Origin: Climacteris rufus
Lineage: Eukaryota > Chordata > Aves > Passeriformes > Climacteridae
Length of the DNA: 64,000 nucleotides
Direction: 5' to 3'
Assembly: GCA_013398175.1 (NCBI GenBank)
Contig: VZRZ01003917.1
Location: forward strand, 1,017,397-1,081,396
A model generated the notes under the pieces. That model worked only from the letters and a program-made list of their open reading frames with translations. It searched no databases and was not told the DNA's origin. This document shows, one piece after another, positions 14,951 through 28,300 of this stretch. Position 1 is the stretch's first letter. Every line of letters begins with the position of its first letter. The position numbers and the translations under genes are program-made.

Positions 14951-17862
14951 GCACAGGGGGAGCTGACAAGAGCTGGTGATGCGCTTCAGTAGGTTCCCAT
15001 TAAAATGATCTGCCTCAGTTCCTAAAAGCAGCTACTGGGGGAAGCGTTTCCCAGGGCTGGGCAGCGGTGACATAACCCACACCTGGATGGGGAGGCTGTG
15101 GCAGCCTGGGCAATCGGAGCGTTCACTCAACACTTGTGTGAGTTTCCAGGAGCACAACGCAACTTTGAAGAGCCACGCCCTGGCCCTGTTTGCAGCACGC
15201 CGGCAGCTCAACCTGCCGCTGCCGGCCTCGCTTCCCAACAAGCAGCGACGTTCTCCGAGAGATGTGCACCTACAACTACTGCTGCCTGGGCTGGTGACAA
15301 AATAGCAAATTCCACTGAGGGATACTACCCCTTTTTGTGAGTGATACAAAGAAAGCTGTTTAGGGCACAGAAGGTCGCAAAGCCTTCCAATGGTAGAATC
15401 AGCCACAAGAGCTCTCTCCAGTTAATCTGTTCCTGCAACACCTCTCCAAACGATAGTGCTGTTCCCAGGACAATCTGTTCTGGCACTTGCCTCTCTTACC
15501 ATTATAAAGATTTCTCCAAAGTTGTAGGCTGGGTTTTTTTGTTTGTACTACGGCTTATATTAACACTTTATAATATTTTCACCACAGACACAGTGAACGT
15601 TGATTTTCTGAAACAGCCTTTAGATTACCAGACTTTTACTTCACCCTTCTTCCCATACTCTCTTCTTTCAGCCAACAACACCCCTTTTTTCTCAGTTCTG
15701 CTCAGGATCCAGAACTATTCTACAATTACCACTTCTGCAGAAGAACTGATTGAGTTCTACCAGTGGACCATTTCATACTGAGCAGAGACTAGGAATTTTG
15801 CCACCACTACAAAAAACTAACATTGTTCAGAACACGTGTCAACAAAGTAGTTAAAAAAAGTTAAAATAATTAGTGGCTCTAGCATGTTGCCTGTGATAGT
15901 AGATTCTGTTGTGCAGGGTGCATTTTCTGGACAGCTGGATAATGCAAACTGAGCTGATATTTGCTTCTCCAGATTTCAGGCTCTCTACTGCGCTTACAAG
16001 GAAATAAAACTCGTAAGGCAGTTCTGAAATTAACAGAAAATTAAATTATAAAAAGGCAGAAGTACACACTGTACAATAAGTGGTTAATGATGTATTTATG
16101 CCATTTCGCCGTTCACTCATGCATTTTCACAATTCATATGAAGACAGGTTTGTTCAAGTAACAGATAATTAATATATTCAGCTAAACCCCCCAAACCAGT
16201 AGGCCAGCTTCAGGAAGAAGACTCATATATTACTTTCTATTACTTCTTTTGGCAAATCAATAGCATGACTCATAACATCAGGACACTTAGCTTGAGCAAA
16301 AAATTGATGGCACTGTACATTATGCTTTGATGTGAAAAATTATTTGCTTTCTAATAGCGTAATCAGAAGATTATGAACTGATTACTTCAAGTTCCTTAGC
16401 TACTGCTTCGTTAAAATTGCTTTAGAAAAAGAAATTTTAACAAGATTAAGACTAGTGATGTATTCAGCAATACTAAAAGCAGCAGTGTTTAAAATGAACA
16501 TAAAATACAACAAAACATTTTCAACCATGTAAAAGAATGCTGCACATATTCCAATATACAGACTACACTTACTACCATTAACTTTCTTTTTTAGACTGCT
16601 TCAGTATAAGGAAGTTGAAAATTATATATTCCAACTAACATTTGATTTCTTTCAAGGTTAAGAATTTGTAACAAAGCATTACAGAGATGATATTGGAAAC
16701 AAAATGCAATTTATGCACAGGTAGAAAGCCCAATTCTTTTAACATTTATTCATGTCTTTTACTGATGCTCAGTGAGGCTGTGGATGTGAATGAAGAAGTG
16801 TACAAGCAGGCATTAAAACATTCCAGTTAGATATTATTCCAGTATTTTAAAACAAACAGTAAAGAATGCCATGGCTAACCAAGGAAAGATGTGTGATGAA
16901 CTGTTGCACTCCTTTTGCATAGCTAGATTTTTTGGGCCACAAAACTTGCAACGACAGAAGCTGCTCAAATGGGTATAAAAATGTTTGAATTCCCTTTTAA
17001 TATTTGATTCTCACCAAGAACACTGGAAAGCAGGTCTTGGATATCAAGGCAAGTGAATTTCATTTTCTTTTAGAATGAAATACTCATTTATAAATTTCAT
17101 AAATTTCTCTCCAAATATATTTTTAAAAGGAAAACAAAAATGTTTTGTACTCTGATCTGGACAGATAAGCAGGGAATAAGCACCACAAAACCACCAGATG
17201 CTATGACAGATCAGTTTGTATCTAAATGTTCCACCAGTAATTACGGAAAATTCTATATATAGTTGGTTCAGCTCTTACAGATGTAATGCAGCAATGAGAA
17301 GCGCTACTGGATGCCACTGAATATCCATGGCCAGGTTTCCACAAGGAAAGAATGAGTTCTGCAATATTTGCATGCTCACCTGAAACAAGTACGTACAGCT
17401 GTAGTATACAAACAAAGGGATGTTTCCCAAGGTTTTGTTTGTTTTCCTGTTCTCTTTCTCCTCTCCTATGTTCTTTGGAGCAGAATGTTTCACTCTGCAT
17501 CTCTGCAACTCAATCATGTAGTACTGAAAGCAGTAACTACTGATGCTGGAAAATAAGTATACAGTCTTACTAAATTTTCCACCAAAGTTTCGTATCTCAG
17601 TCGTCAGTGGGAGTGGTCCCTTTTCAAGATCTAGACTGGTAACTTATTTTCCAGTATTCAGTTACTACTGAAGCATGATGCTATCCAGTCTACTGACTGC
17701 CCACAAATTCTTCTCATACCAAATTTTTAACCTTTTAAAAAAATTATAGCTGCAAATAAAATTATGAAAAAGCTGTTCTAAGAACCCGCTGCTGTTATGG
17801 TGAGCAACAAGATTTCAGGGAAATTCTGAAAATGGTGTACTCCAAAAAATTAATTTTTACAC
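14951..17862. other. Gene-free stretch, nothing recognised
   Basis: Flank of the CpG island and the spacer to the solo LTR. A 146-codon plus frame at 15341-15781 has no recognisable domain. Confidence 0.45.
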
Positions 17863-18573
17863 TGTGCTAGTTTGGAAACAAACCAGCGGAGGAATTGACC
17901 CCACACAAATGTATTGTGAGAGATTCCAAGTAAGAACTACAATGTAATAGGAGAAATTAAAATAAAGGCAGTAATACAGAAAACACCAACACTGACAAGG
18001 TCAGGATCCAACCTGACACCCTGTTGGTCAGGGTGGTGATAGCAGTCCAGTTAAGTAGTGGCTGTAGTCCTGTTGGAGTGATGGATGTGGTCCTGGTTGA
18101 AGTGGTGATCCTGAGGAAGAAATCTTGCCTGTCTGCAGGGGTCTGGTGGTTGTGGAGTTCCTCTCCTCTGGGAGTTCCAGTGGAAGTGGTGGTGTCTTGT
18201 GGGGTCTCCCCAGCCCCCTTTTATACAGGTAGGGATGGTTCAGTTCCTGCCTTCAGGGCGGGGCATATCACAATGGGATTATGTCCTTTATGAATCATTC
18301 CAGGTGGCCTTCATGGCCCATTAGCAAAGACGATCCCCCACAGAGTAGCTGCTGTTTCTCAGAGGGTGTTTATCAGGGCTGAGTCACTGATGTGAAGATA
18401 AAGAGGCATCTCTCTGCCTTGCAGGGTTGTCTCTCTTTCTCCCTTATCTAATGCCCAGCTTTAGTCTGCAGGGTGTGGGGTGCAATGGCCAGCTGTGAAT
18501 GACCCATCATTAACAATTCATCGAGAGGTGATGGAGATGGTGATAGAATACATTCCTTTGGTAACCCAAGACA
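17863..18573 (-). mobile_element. Solo LTR of a bird endogenous retrovirus (ERVL-like)
   Basis: On the minus strand it runs TGTCTTGGGTTACC ... CAAACTAGCACA, i.e. TG...CA ends, with a TATAAAAG box at 18218-18225 and the typical CCTGACCAACAGGGTG and GTCAATTCCTCCGCTGG blocks of bird LTRs. Flanking 5-mers TACAC (17858-17862) and TACAT (18574-18578) look like a target-site duplication with one mismatch. No internal viral genes adjoin it, so it is a recombined solo LTR. It lies 0.7 kb past the TBK1 stop in the same orientation. Assignment to ERVL rather than another class is from memory. Confidence 0.85.
18218..18225 (-). promoter_or_regulatory. TATA box of the solo LTR
   Basis: TATAAAAG on the minus strand, well placed within the LTR to mark the U3/R junction. 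Transcription, if any, would run leftwards, away from TBK1. Confidence 0.55.
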
Positions 18574-19179
18574 TACATTCATTCTGACAAGCTGGAGTGC
18601 AAAACTTCCATATACAGAGCAGTCAAATGATTACAGACAACATGGCACCAAATATGGAGAGAACTTACAGAAAAATTGGGAATTTGCTCTCTCACGTAGA
18701 AGTGAACTAATAGTTTGGATGTGAAGGAAAGAGATATGCATTTCTGTTCTGTCCTATCTGCACTATTAGTCCCCACTCACACTCAATTAAAAACATCTCA
18801 TTTAAAACATTCATCGTGTTCTGTGATGATCAAAGTCATTCAGCAAGACTCCTACACAATAGCGGTTGTTAAAGGAAATCCAAAATACCCTTTATACAAG
18901 GGTGTTTTGGAGTACTGCAAGCCCTCTTGCAATGAAGACTAAATTGCACTCTGAAAAACAGGGCAATACTCAAAGTAGACAAATGTCAATTTCATCAACA
19001 ACACTTTTCCCTTTAGGACTCCTCAGAGATCCTCCAAGGGACTTAATTCCCTGCCAGAAGTAATTCTATCCTAAAAGTGACCAAGAAAAGATATATATTT
19101 CTTTTATATTTACATATTATACATATTTACATTTTTTTTACTACTAGAGTTGTTGAAGGAAAAAAACCCTGGATACAGA
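18574..19179. other. TBK1 downstream flank
   Basis: About 0.6 kb between the solo LTR and the first TBK1 poly(A) signal. AT-rich, with no gene or repeat recognised. It would be 3' UTR if a distal poly(A) site is used. Confidence 0.4.
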
Positions 19180-19185
19180 TTTATT
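19180..19185 (-). terminator. TBK1: TBK1 candidate polyadenylation signal
   Basis: AATAAA on the minus strand, 77 nt past the TBK1 stop codon. It would give a very short 3' UTR. Longer 3' UTRs ending further left, even at the solo LTR, cannot be excluded from sequence. Confidence 0.45.
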
Positions 19186-19261
19186 ATCTGCCTTTAAGTG
19201 TCCCAACTGTCTTTTTTTCCCTTTGAAAAAATGTGCAAGTCTTCTTTGGGTCCTTTGGATG

Positions 19262-19310
19262 CTACATACAGTCCACGTTCCCCAGGCCATCCACAGTCAA
19301 AGTACCAAAC
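19262..19310 (-). CDS. TBK1: TBK1 exon 21, last coding exon
   Basis: 49 coding nt, residues 713-728, FGTLTVDGLGNVDCM then TAG at 19262-19264. Acceptor TGTTTAG|GTTTGG. Human as I recall it ends FGSLTMDGGLRNVDCL, so this copy is one residue shorter, has Thr where human has phosphosite Ser716, and ends in Met. Confidence 0.93.
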
Positions 19311-22300
19311 CTAAACAGAAAAAACAGGATATTTTAGGTGGTTGATTAGATTATAGAATCAATCTTTAATTTATCGATGGGGCTTTCCTTTCCCTTGCCA
19401 CATGCCAATAGAGGCAGTTGTACCTAACTTTTCTATGTGCAAAGAAGACAGAAGAAATGATACTTTGCTTCCAGTATGGGACTGGGGAACTGTGCTGTTT
19501 TGGGTCTGGTTTTTTGGGAGTGGGGGGGCCCACAAAGATGGCTCCTGTGCAAAGCTGCCAGAAGCTTCCACAGACTTCCAGCAGAGCCAAACTCTGATAG
19601 CTCTGAAGATGGACTTGCTACTAGCCAGAGCTGGGTCAATTAGAGATGGAGGTAAGGCCTCTGTGATAACATATTTAAGAAGAAATCAAACCAAAGTAGG
19701 TGTGTGCAGTGGCAGTTGTAGCTAGACAAAGAGCAGGAGGGAGAACATACAGCAGAAAACAGCTATGAAGGCCTCAAGGTCAATGAAGGAGAAAGAGTGG
19801 GAGGAGGTGCTTGGGACACCAAGACACCTTTACAGCCTGGGGTAAGGACTGTGCTAATGCAGTGTTTCCCTGCACCCTGAGGGTCCAGGAAGGAGCAGAG
19901 ATCCACCCCCAGCAGTGGGGAAGGAGTCCCTGCCGGAGCAGGAAGGGTGGATGCCTAGGGGAGGGACTATGGTCTGGTAGAGGGGTTGACAATGGATAAG
20001 GAGGCTTTTGCTCCCAGGGCTGAGGGAGTCATCTTTGATAGAAAGGCCTTGTTTCCCCCCAACCCTGAGTCTGGACCAGCCTGGCTTTGGAAGGACTGCA
20101 CTTTGTTGGTGGAGAAGCTACAGCAGGAGCGGTCAGGCGGGCTGCTTGCTGAGGGAAAAATTCCCATCACAACATGCCACAGTGCTTGCAGGAAGAAAAA
20201 GTGGGTGCCTCCTCCCTAAGCAGCGAGAAAACATCTCAAGGAATGAAGTGACCAAAGAAACCCCTCACCCTGTCTCCTCACGCTGGTAGTGGGGCAGAGG
20301 GAGGGGCTGGGGGAGGTGTGGGGAGAAGGTGTTTTAAGGGCTTATTTTGTTTCTCAGTATAGTCCTCTGATTTTGTAAGCAATAAATTCACTTAATCACT
20401 TTTAAGTTTGAGCCTGTTTTGCCTGGATGGTAGCTTAATCAGAATGGTCCTTATCTCAAACCATTAAAATTTTTCTCTCCTCTGTCCAACTGCAGGGGGG
20501 TGAGTGGCTTTTCATGGGGGTCTGGCGTTTTCCCAGCTCAAACGATGACAGGAACAAAACAAAACTAATCCAGCTTGAAGCTAAACTCCCATCTACCAGA
20601 AATTTACCCTGGAATTTTAAGGAGATGTTTATTTTTATATATTTTCTCATCATGATAGGAAAAAAAGCGAAGTCAGTCTGTATGTGCTAATGACAATACT
20701 CTCTCAGGATTGTAAGAAATATGTTTGCCTCTTCATTTTATTTAAGCATTCTGAAAACTGCAAGATTGTTAATTCAGACTGGTATCATTCCACAGTTGTT
20801 AAAAATAATGTCTAAAAATGAGGAATTAAAAGACATCACTGCATTGCTGCAACAGTATTGTGTTTAAATTCAGAATTTAATTTAGAATTAATTTAATTCA
20901 GAATTTAATTCCTGTCTGTGCAACAGGAATTTTTATTAGCTAAACCAAAGTAACATGAAACAAAAATGCCACAAAAATGGCTGTGTCAGAATTTTACAGC
21001 AGTGTTCCAAGGTTCTGAATAATGTCTGTCTGTTGTTTCAGCCCCAAAAGAGAAAACAATTGCTTGCCTTTCCAAAATGTGATTGTTTTCAGCCAGCTCT
21101 TTAACAACACCTTCCATTTCCTCCTTTAGTTTCTTCATACTGTAGTAACCAGAAGCAAAAAAAAGGTTACAGTTTTTATAGGGATTGTTATCTGCTCTGA
21201 TCACTCACCACCACACAGTTTTCAGCAACTTGCCAAAACATACAAAATAGGGGAAAGGTAAGTTGGTTATTTACAAAGAAACATGATATATCAGTGCTGT
21301 CCCTTACTCACTTCCAAACCTGTGCCACCACTTTAGCAATGTAAAATTCTTGATCTTAATACAACAACCACTAAGTCAATTAATTTATTTCAATGTCCCT
21401 GCATAGCAAGTATACAATATTTCATCAATGCCATTACAAAATTCTCACCCAAGAGTCATTTCCACTAATGTGTTTGAGCTTGGATAGACTGTATTCATTG
21501 TATGTTTCATGCCACTGGAAGCTGCAAACATTTTCTGTGGCAGAGCATCTTGTAGCTGTAACAGATAAAAAGCAAATTTAAATTACAATATAAGCTCTCA
21601 TGTATATCTTGATGCCCACCTTAAAATCCTTCTTTAAATTCTCCACTGCTATAAAACCTCATAAAGTCATTGCAGTATTAAGGCAGCTGATATTCTCTAA
21701 GCTGAGATGACATGACCTGTAATTCCCTGATTTGTTCCATCTTCTTGTCTAATGGTTTCATAATAAACTCTGGAAAGGAAGAATTATTTATTTGTTATGT
21801 CTTTAGATACCCTGAGGCAACAGGATCCTAATCAATGGATTGGTGGTGCTACTAAAATACAAATAACAAGTAAAATGCTGCTCTCCACCAATCCTTAACT
21901 GATTTTACACTTATCAAGGGCTTTCTTTCATTCATCTTTCCTTTCTAAACAATAATTTTACCACATGAAAATTCTCTTATTCTCTCAACTTTGAGGTAAT
22001 TCTGGTAAGTTTGCATCCTGCAGAGTCACTGTCCAAATCATTAGTTCAACATCCTTAAGTATGTATCCTATAATCTTGACTATGGAAGTAGTGCTTTTAT
22101 ACTTTGTAAGAGTATCAGGATAATCCTCTAGGTCCTCAGATAATGTTATACTAACAATGGCACAGAACATTTCTCAATAAACCTACATCCATTTCCACTG
22201 ATTTTTTTTGGGGGAAATACTAACATTACCAAATTAAACCAAACCCACAAACCCCACCAAAAACTCCCCACCCAAATTAAAAAAAAAAAGCACCCCAAAC

Positions 22301-25300
22301 CAAAACAGCCCCACCAAAATTCCAAAATTAAGTAATGACTCAAAAAATCATATTATTCAATTATTCAAAAAATAACACCATTCCCCAGTCCACTGACATC
22401 AGCAGTGAAGCTACTGTAGACCACATACTGCACCCATGAAGCCCTGTAGTTCAATACAACTGCATCAATGTAAGATTCACTATAAACAACACTGTTGACA
22501 TGAAAATATGTGGAAGTCTTTTATCTATGCAAATATTCTACCTCATTTATATAATCCTGGTATTTGGACACCTCTTCTTCAATACCAAAACACTGGCTGG
22601 TGAGAGACAGTAATTGCTTCCTTGTGTGAAGCATTTTCCTAAAAGAAAAAAAAATTTCTTTTAAGAGCCACCTATGTAAAAGTGGTGCAGGGAACATTAC
22701 CAAATATTAAAGAAATCAATAGCTTGCCTTGTCCAGTCCTCAGCTTTGTCAAAAAACGTATCATACTTGCTGACACATTCATCTTTGAAAAGAGCTATGG
22801 CTTTTGTAGCATGCAAATACAGCTTCTGCCTGCAACACAGAAACAACCAAAACAGAGTCATACTGTTTTCCAAACCCCATTCCTCTAACTTTCTGAAATT
22901 TGGAGAAAGGTTTGTGGACTTCAAATCTGTGCAACCACCTTTATTCATGCTGTTGTAATGTGTAAAAACTCAAGATCCTACAGGAACTGACAGTTTATGT
23001 CTCAAAAATATTCCCCAGCAGGGAGAAAAAGAATTATTTTAAACATTTAGTTGCAATTATTTGTATGTGAATACATGGTCAAACATCATCTTTGAGTCAG
23101 TATTTACCCAAGCTGGTATATTTAAGGAAAAGGGATTCTAAATAGAAAGGACAAAAGTCCTAATTATTTCTTATCTGCCTACTGCAGATACTTGAAGCTT
23201 CCAGCACATATGAATAATCCTTTGCACTGAGTAATGGACATGCAAGAAAAAGAACAGGAGTTTTGTGTCAGCCTAATTTTATGACAAGATGAAAAAAAAA
23301 ACTAGCAGAAAAGAAAAGGAAAGCAAAACAAACCCCACTTCTTGTTAGTGTGGCAGACAGCAATCCCAGTGTAATTGCCTTGTCATGCTATGCACCGCAC
23401 CAGTAAGTGAGACTAAGGGATGTTGGAACACAACAGACTAACACCTGCTTCTGGTATTTCATTCAGTCTTGCGTGAAAGATATTGGTTAATTAAATTCTA
23501 GCTAGAGTGTAGCTGAACTGTCATCAAGAATGCATGCCTATCATTCAAACAGAAAAAAAAATTCAGATTGAGTGCTGCTCCCTTGTCTGCCTAGAGGTAA
23601 ATATTACAAAGGCCAGCCTCTGCTGCTAATAGTAGCACAGTTCTTAACAAAAGCCCCTGCCATTTCCCTCTGGGGTGATCAAGTATAAAAAAGATGGACT
23701 TAGGATCTCAAACCTGTACAATCCCAGGGAGATATTTGTGGTAGAAAATATACCAGTATTCAAACCATGAAAATGAAGACTATTTATAGGAAGTTAACCA
23801 CATACTAATGCAAGGACATGGTTTTAGCAGTAGAAAAACCTCTGCTCTGCTTGGCAATTTATCCAGTTTAGTTTTCATTATGGGAAAATCAAGTGGCATG
23901 GTTGTGCCCTCTGCATGACAGCTTTCTATGTGCAGTTGTCAGTGAAGCCACACTCATGGTAGCAAGAGAAAGACTTCTTAGAAAATTACGTAAGTGGTGT
24001 CTAAATTCACACAGCACTCAAGCAAAGTCTAGGGAACCACTCAAGTGACCAGCCACTAGGAGAATGATTTATTTACTTAAACATAACATCATAAACATCT
24101 ACCATCATCTGATAGAATGATGAATGGTTAGAATCATAGAATGGTTTGAGTTGGAAAGGACCATAAAAACCATCTAGTTCCAACTCCGCTGTCATAGAAC
24201 ACTGCCAGCGATGGGGCAGCCACAACTCCTCTGGGCAACCTGTTCCAGTGTCTCATCACCCTCACAGAGAAGAACTTCTTCCATGTATGCAACACAAATT
24301 TTCCTTCTTTCAGTTTGAACCCATTACTCCTTGTCCCATCACTGCAGTACTTGATGAAGAGTTCCTCTCTGGCTTCCCTGTAGGCTCCCCTTCAGCTACT
24401 GGATGGCTGCTAAGAGGTCTCCATGCAACCTTCTCCTCTCTAGCAAAGATATCCTGCCCTGCTTCCAACCACCAGTCCAGACAGGTGTAGGTTTCCCATT
24501 TGAATTGTGTCCTGTTTCCCAGTCTCAGATAGCTTAGGGCAACTTAAACGGTGTCAGGCAACTGCACAGGAGGAACTGAATCAATCCTGAGACAAGTGCA
24601 GCAGGGCAGAATCTGTGGACACTGATGGGAGTCCAGACACACAGGTTACACACAGATGCTTAATGTGGCCACCTTGCATAAGTGACAATTTTAAACAGGC
24701 ATGGAGAATGACATTAAAATTTATTATGCATGCTATATTTCCTGTAAGATGAAAGCCTTCTAGAATTTCATTCAGCTAGTCCATATTTTACTCATCTGTA
24801 AAAAATTATCTCCACCTTAGCTACAAAGTCATTTCAATCTTACTGAGGGCTTTTTACTCCCTGAAAAACCCAGAAAATAGTGTACTTCCTATAAAACTAT
24901 TATGCCCAGATAAGGAACAGGTATTTCATATTTAGAAGAACTATCAGTGAAGAAACTCTACAGCCAGAAGGCACCTCATTATCATATGCTGGTATCCCTG
25001 TGTATTTAAAGATATTTAAAAGACAATTTTACAAAGCAGTCCTGAAGAGGTTACAATTTACAATAAAAATCAACAGAAAGGGTTATTGGCAAGAGCATCT
25101 GCAAGACCTGAAAGCAATCAGGGTAGTTCCCAAAAGTAACTTCAAAACTTACTTGTCAAATTTGTGTATTTGTTCTTCATTATAAGGAAGCCCTAGGATC
25201 AGAGCAGATGACAGACATTACAGTCTAATTCTGTTAGTTGTATTCATGCAAAACTCTATTAAGTTTACCCATTTCCTATATGGTTTTCTTCTTCTGATAG

Positions 25301-28300
25301 GTAAAAGTGGTCACTTTTTTTCCTCCTCTCCAGTCTTGCAATTCAAATTTATGCTATTAATAGTGGTGTTTCATTCATATGGGCTTTAAGATGGTATCAG
25401 GCTAAGAAAGACCTACTCTTCATAGTCAAACCCCAGTCAAACTAAGACTGAACTGTCCTTTGCATTAGATTTCATGTTAAAAGTGAATCAAGTAACTTAC
25501 TTCGTTCTGCTTTGTCTTTTTTGAACTGATAATAGATGTCTGTGATGGAAGACAGCAGTGCCTGCAGCCTTTCTGGACTAGAGTGACAAAAGGAAGAGAA
25601 TGAAATATTTTATACATAAACTCAAGTATCTATTAATGAGTTTTATGAACTACAACTCAGTGCAGAATTCAATACATATTAGAACAATAAGTACAGTTAC
25701 TCACTTTCTGTCTTTTGGATGCATGCCTTCCTGATTTGCCCAGGTATCAGTCAGTAAACCACCAGGAGAAAGTTTGGTTTTGATATCTTGAAGACTAGTT
25801 TCTATTGTGCCCTGAGAGCTGGAGAGCTACAAAAGAGCAAGAAAGTTCAATCTTATCACTCGGTCAAGTGAAAAATTACTTGAGAATTATTTGAGCATGT
25901 TCATTCTATAGACTCATTTGTGTCACTGATCTTCATTAAAGAAATATGTCCAATTACCTGCCTAGGTTTTGCTAGAAGCATATAAAGCAAGGTATTATTG
26001 AAAAAAGAATCATATTTGATGCTGACATTTCTGTTAGTTAAAATTTATTTTCTTTCAACAATAACTTTCAACCTTTCATATATCCTCTATTTACTTCTAC
26101 CCTTGCTCTTTTGGTTTGTAAAGAATTCATTCTAGCCACGTAATTCATACGTTCCTTTCTCTGCAGTTCATACAACCTTCAAAATAAAACTGCACTAATC
26201 ATCTTTTGCTTTTAGAATGGAGAACTTTATACCTGCTTCCAGGACACCAGTGTGTAAAGTTATTTTCAATTTTTCCTTACTTGTCTGGAAACATGATGCA
26301 CATTTTAAAGCAGATCACTCTAAAGTGTGTGTATGTAACATTTTAGAAAGCCAACAAAGCAGTTAACAATTCCTTAAGGAAAGGAAAAAACGGAAAGGAA
26401 AAAAAGCAAAGTAAAATATATTTCAGGGTTATAATTCTTTACTTGAGTATTTTAGAATTCACAGAATTCTGTTATTCACAGAAACCTGTGTTATTGTGTA
26501 TTTTGCTTTTTCTGTAGAAACACCATTTTGAGAATGACACAGTAACTTTGTAGGACACTTACACGCAAGAGTTTTGTGTGAATCTCTGAAATTTCATCCA
26601 CTTCTGACGCTTCCAAGTTGATCTGCATCAAATGCTCATATCTGACCAACAACAAAAATAAAAAGCAAATAAAAAAGAAAATAAAGAAGTAGTGAATACA
26701 CTAAAAGTATTTCTTGAATCCAGATCGTAACAATAACTGCCTTTTCTTGTGTATGAAATACAGTCTCTGTCAAGCAATTACCATGAAACTCTGACAAATT
26801 TAAGTGGCCATTAACAATGGAAGCCTTTTAGATTTGAAGTGGTGTTTAAAGTTCCTATCTCACTGCATAAGAATAACAGCTTTTTGGGAGTGGGTTTGGT
26901 TGTTTGGGATTTTTTTTGCAGCTGCTCTGTTATGTTTCAACATGAAAATTCCTTTCACACAGAAAATGCTACTGTATTTAAAGTCATATGCAACCAAACT
27001 CAGTGACAAAAGCACTAATGAAAGCAAAGCTGCTTGATTCTTTGTCCAGGCTTTACTATAGCTTCTAGAGTCAACATGAGCAAATAAGCTGAGTCAGAGG
27101 AGAAAGGAGAAAATGAACACAAACAAGTACTACTCAATAGTAATTAGTTGTTCTCATTAGGTTAAGGAGCAGAACTAATGCACTCATTTGAGTAACACAT
27201 ATGACTAAATCTGCTCAAGTCAGTGCCATCAGAAAATCCATGCTGACTCAAATTTAATTTTTATACACAAAAACACTGCAAATAATCATAATTTAAGACT
27301 TCTGTCACTAAAAATGATAATGAAAATTTAATGCATCTGGTGTAGTGCTTTTACTCACATTTTCTCAGCTTTCTCAATGTTTCTGATGCAGAAATCCAGC
27401 CTGATGACAATCTCTGCCTTTTTATGAACCATTTCATTGTAATCATCCTTGATTATTTCACTAAAAAAGTGAAGCATTAGTCTATAACAAAAGTATTCAA
27501 CTGCTATCCTAGAAGCAATCAGTAATGCAATAATACACCTGCAGCAATAACTGCCAGGAGGAATTGCTTAGAAATGCATTAACATAATCCTCATATAAAA
27601 ATATCTTGTGCAAGCTGTTCAATAGTACCTGCAGATTACCAGAGGTTAGACTTAAATTATCCACAGAAGAAGGTGTATTTGCAAACAACTTAACTTTTAT
27701 TGTCGAAAGAAAAAAAAAAAGTTTCCTTAAGACACAAAAAAGGAGAAAAATGAGAAAGTCTGTTCTTAGTCAAGGATAAAGAAAACCTCCCAAGATAACC
27801 AGAGATCACAGAATGATGCACTGATAACCAATGCAAATCTCAATTAAAAAAGAAAAAGCACAATGACATGCAATCAGTTGCTTACATTAGCCACCGGATT
27901 CCTTTTCGCATCAGCTCCTGGTAAAGCAGCAAAGAACTGGCAACTCTACAGGCATAACATACAATACCTGTCACTGCCTGTGCAAGAGAAAACCAACAGA
28001 AGTGCTCATCAGGCATTCTCTTAACAACTGCTTCAAGTCAATAAATCACAACAAATCAACACACTAATAAAAGAAAGAGCACCATGAGGATGGTAGTTTA
28101 AAATGCTTAACTTGGCCTAAGCTTTAGTCAGGCAGTAACCAAACACTCATTATGAAGGCAGAGCTAAACACGGTTTTATGCTGAAGTATCTGTTAGGGAG
28201 GAAAACAAGTCTCACAAGTAAAAATGACCCACCTTACAACTTCTGTCAAAGTCACAAATACATTTCTTCAATAGTTTAGGAATCAAGCACATTCATTAAA

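Noticed and set aside
14131..14979. Open frames of more than 200 codons on both strands
   Set aside because: They span the N gap; most residues are X, so they are artefacts.
18024..18293. 89-codon open frame on the plus strand rich in Val
   Set aside because: It lies entirely inside the solo LTR, on the strand opposite to it, and reflects the LTR's biased repeats.
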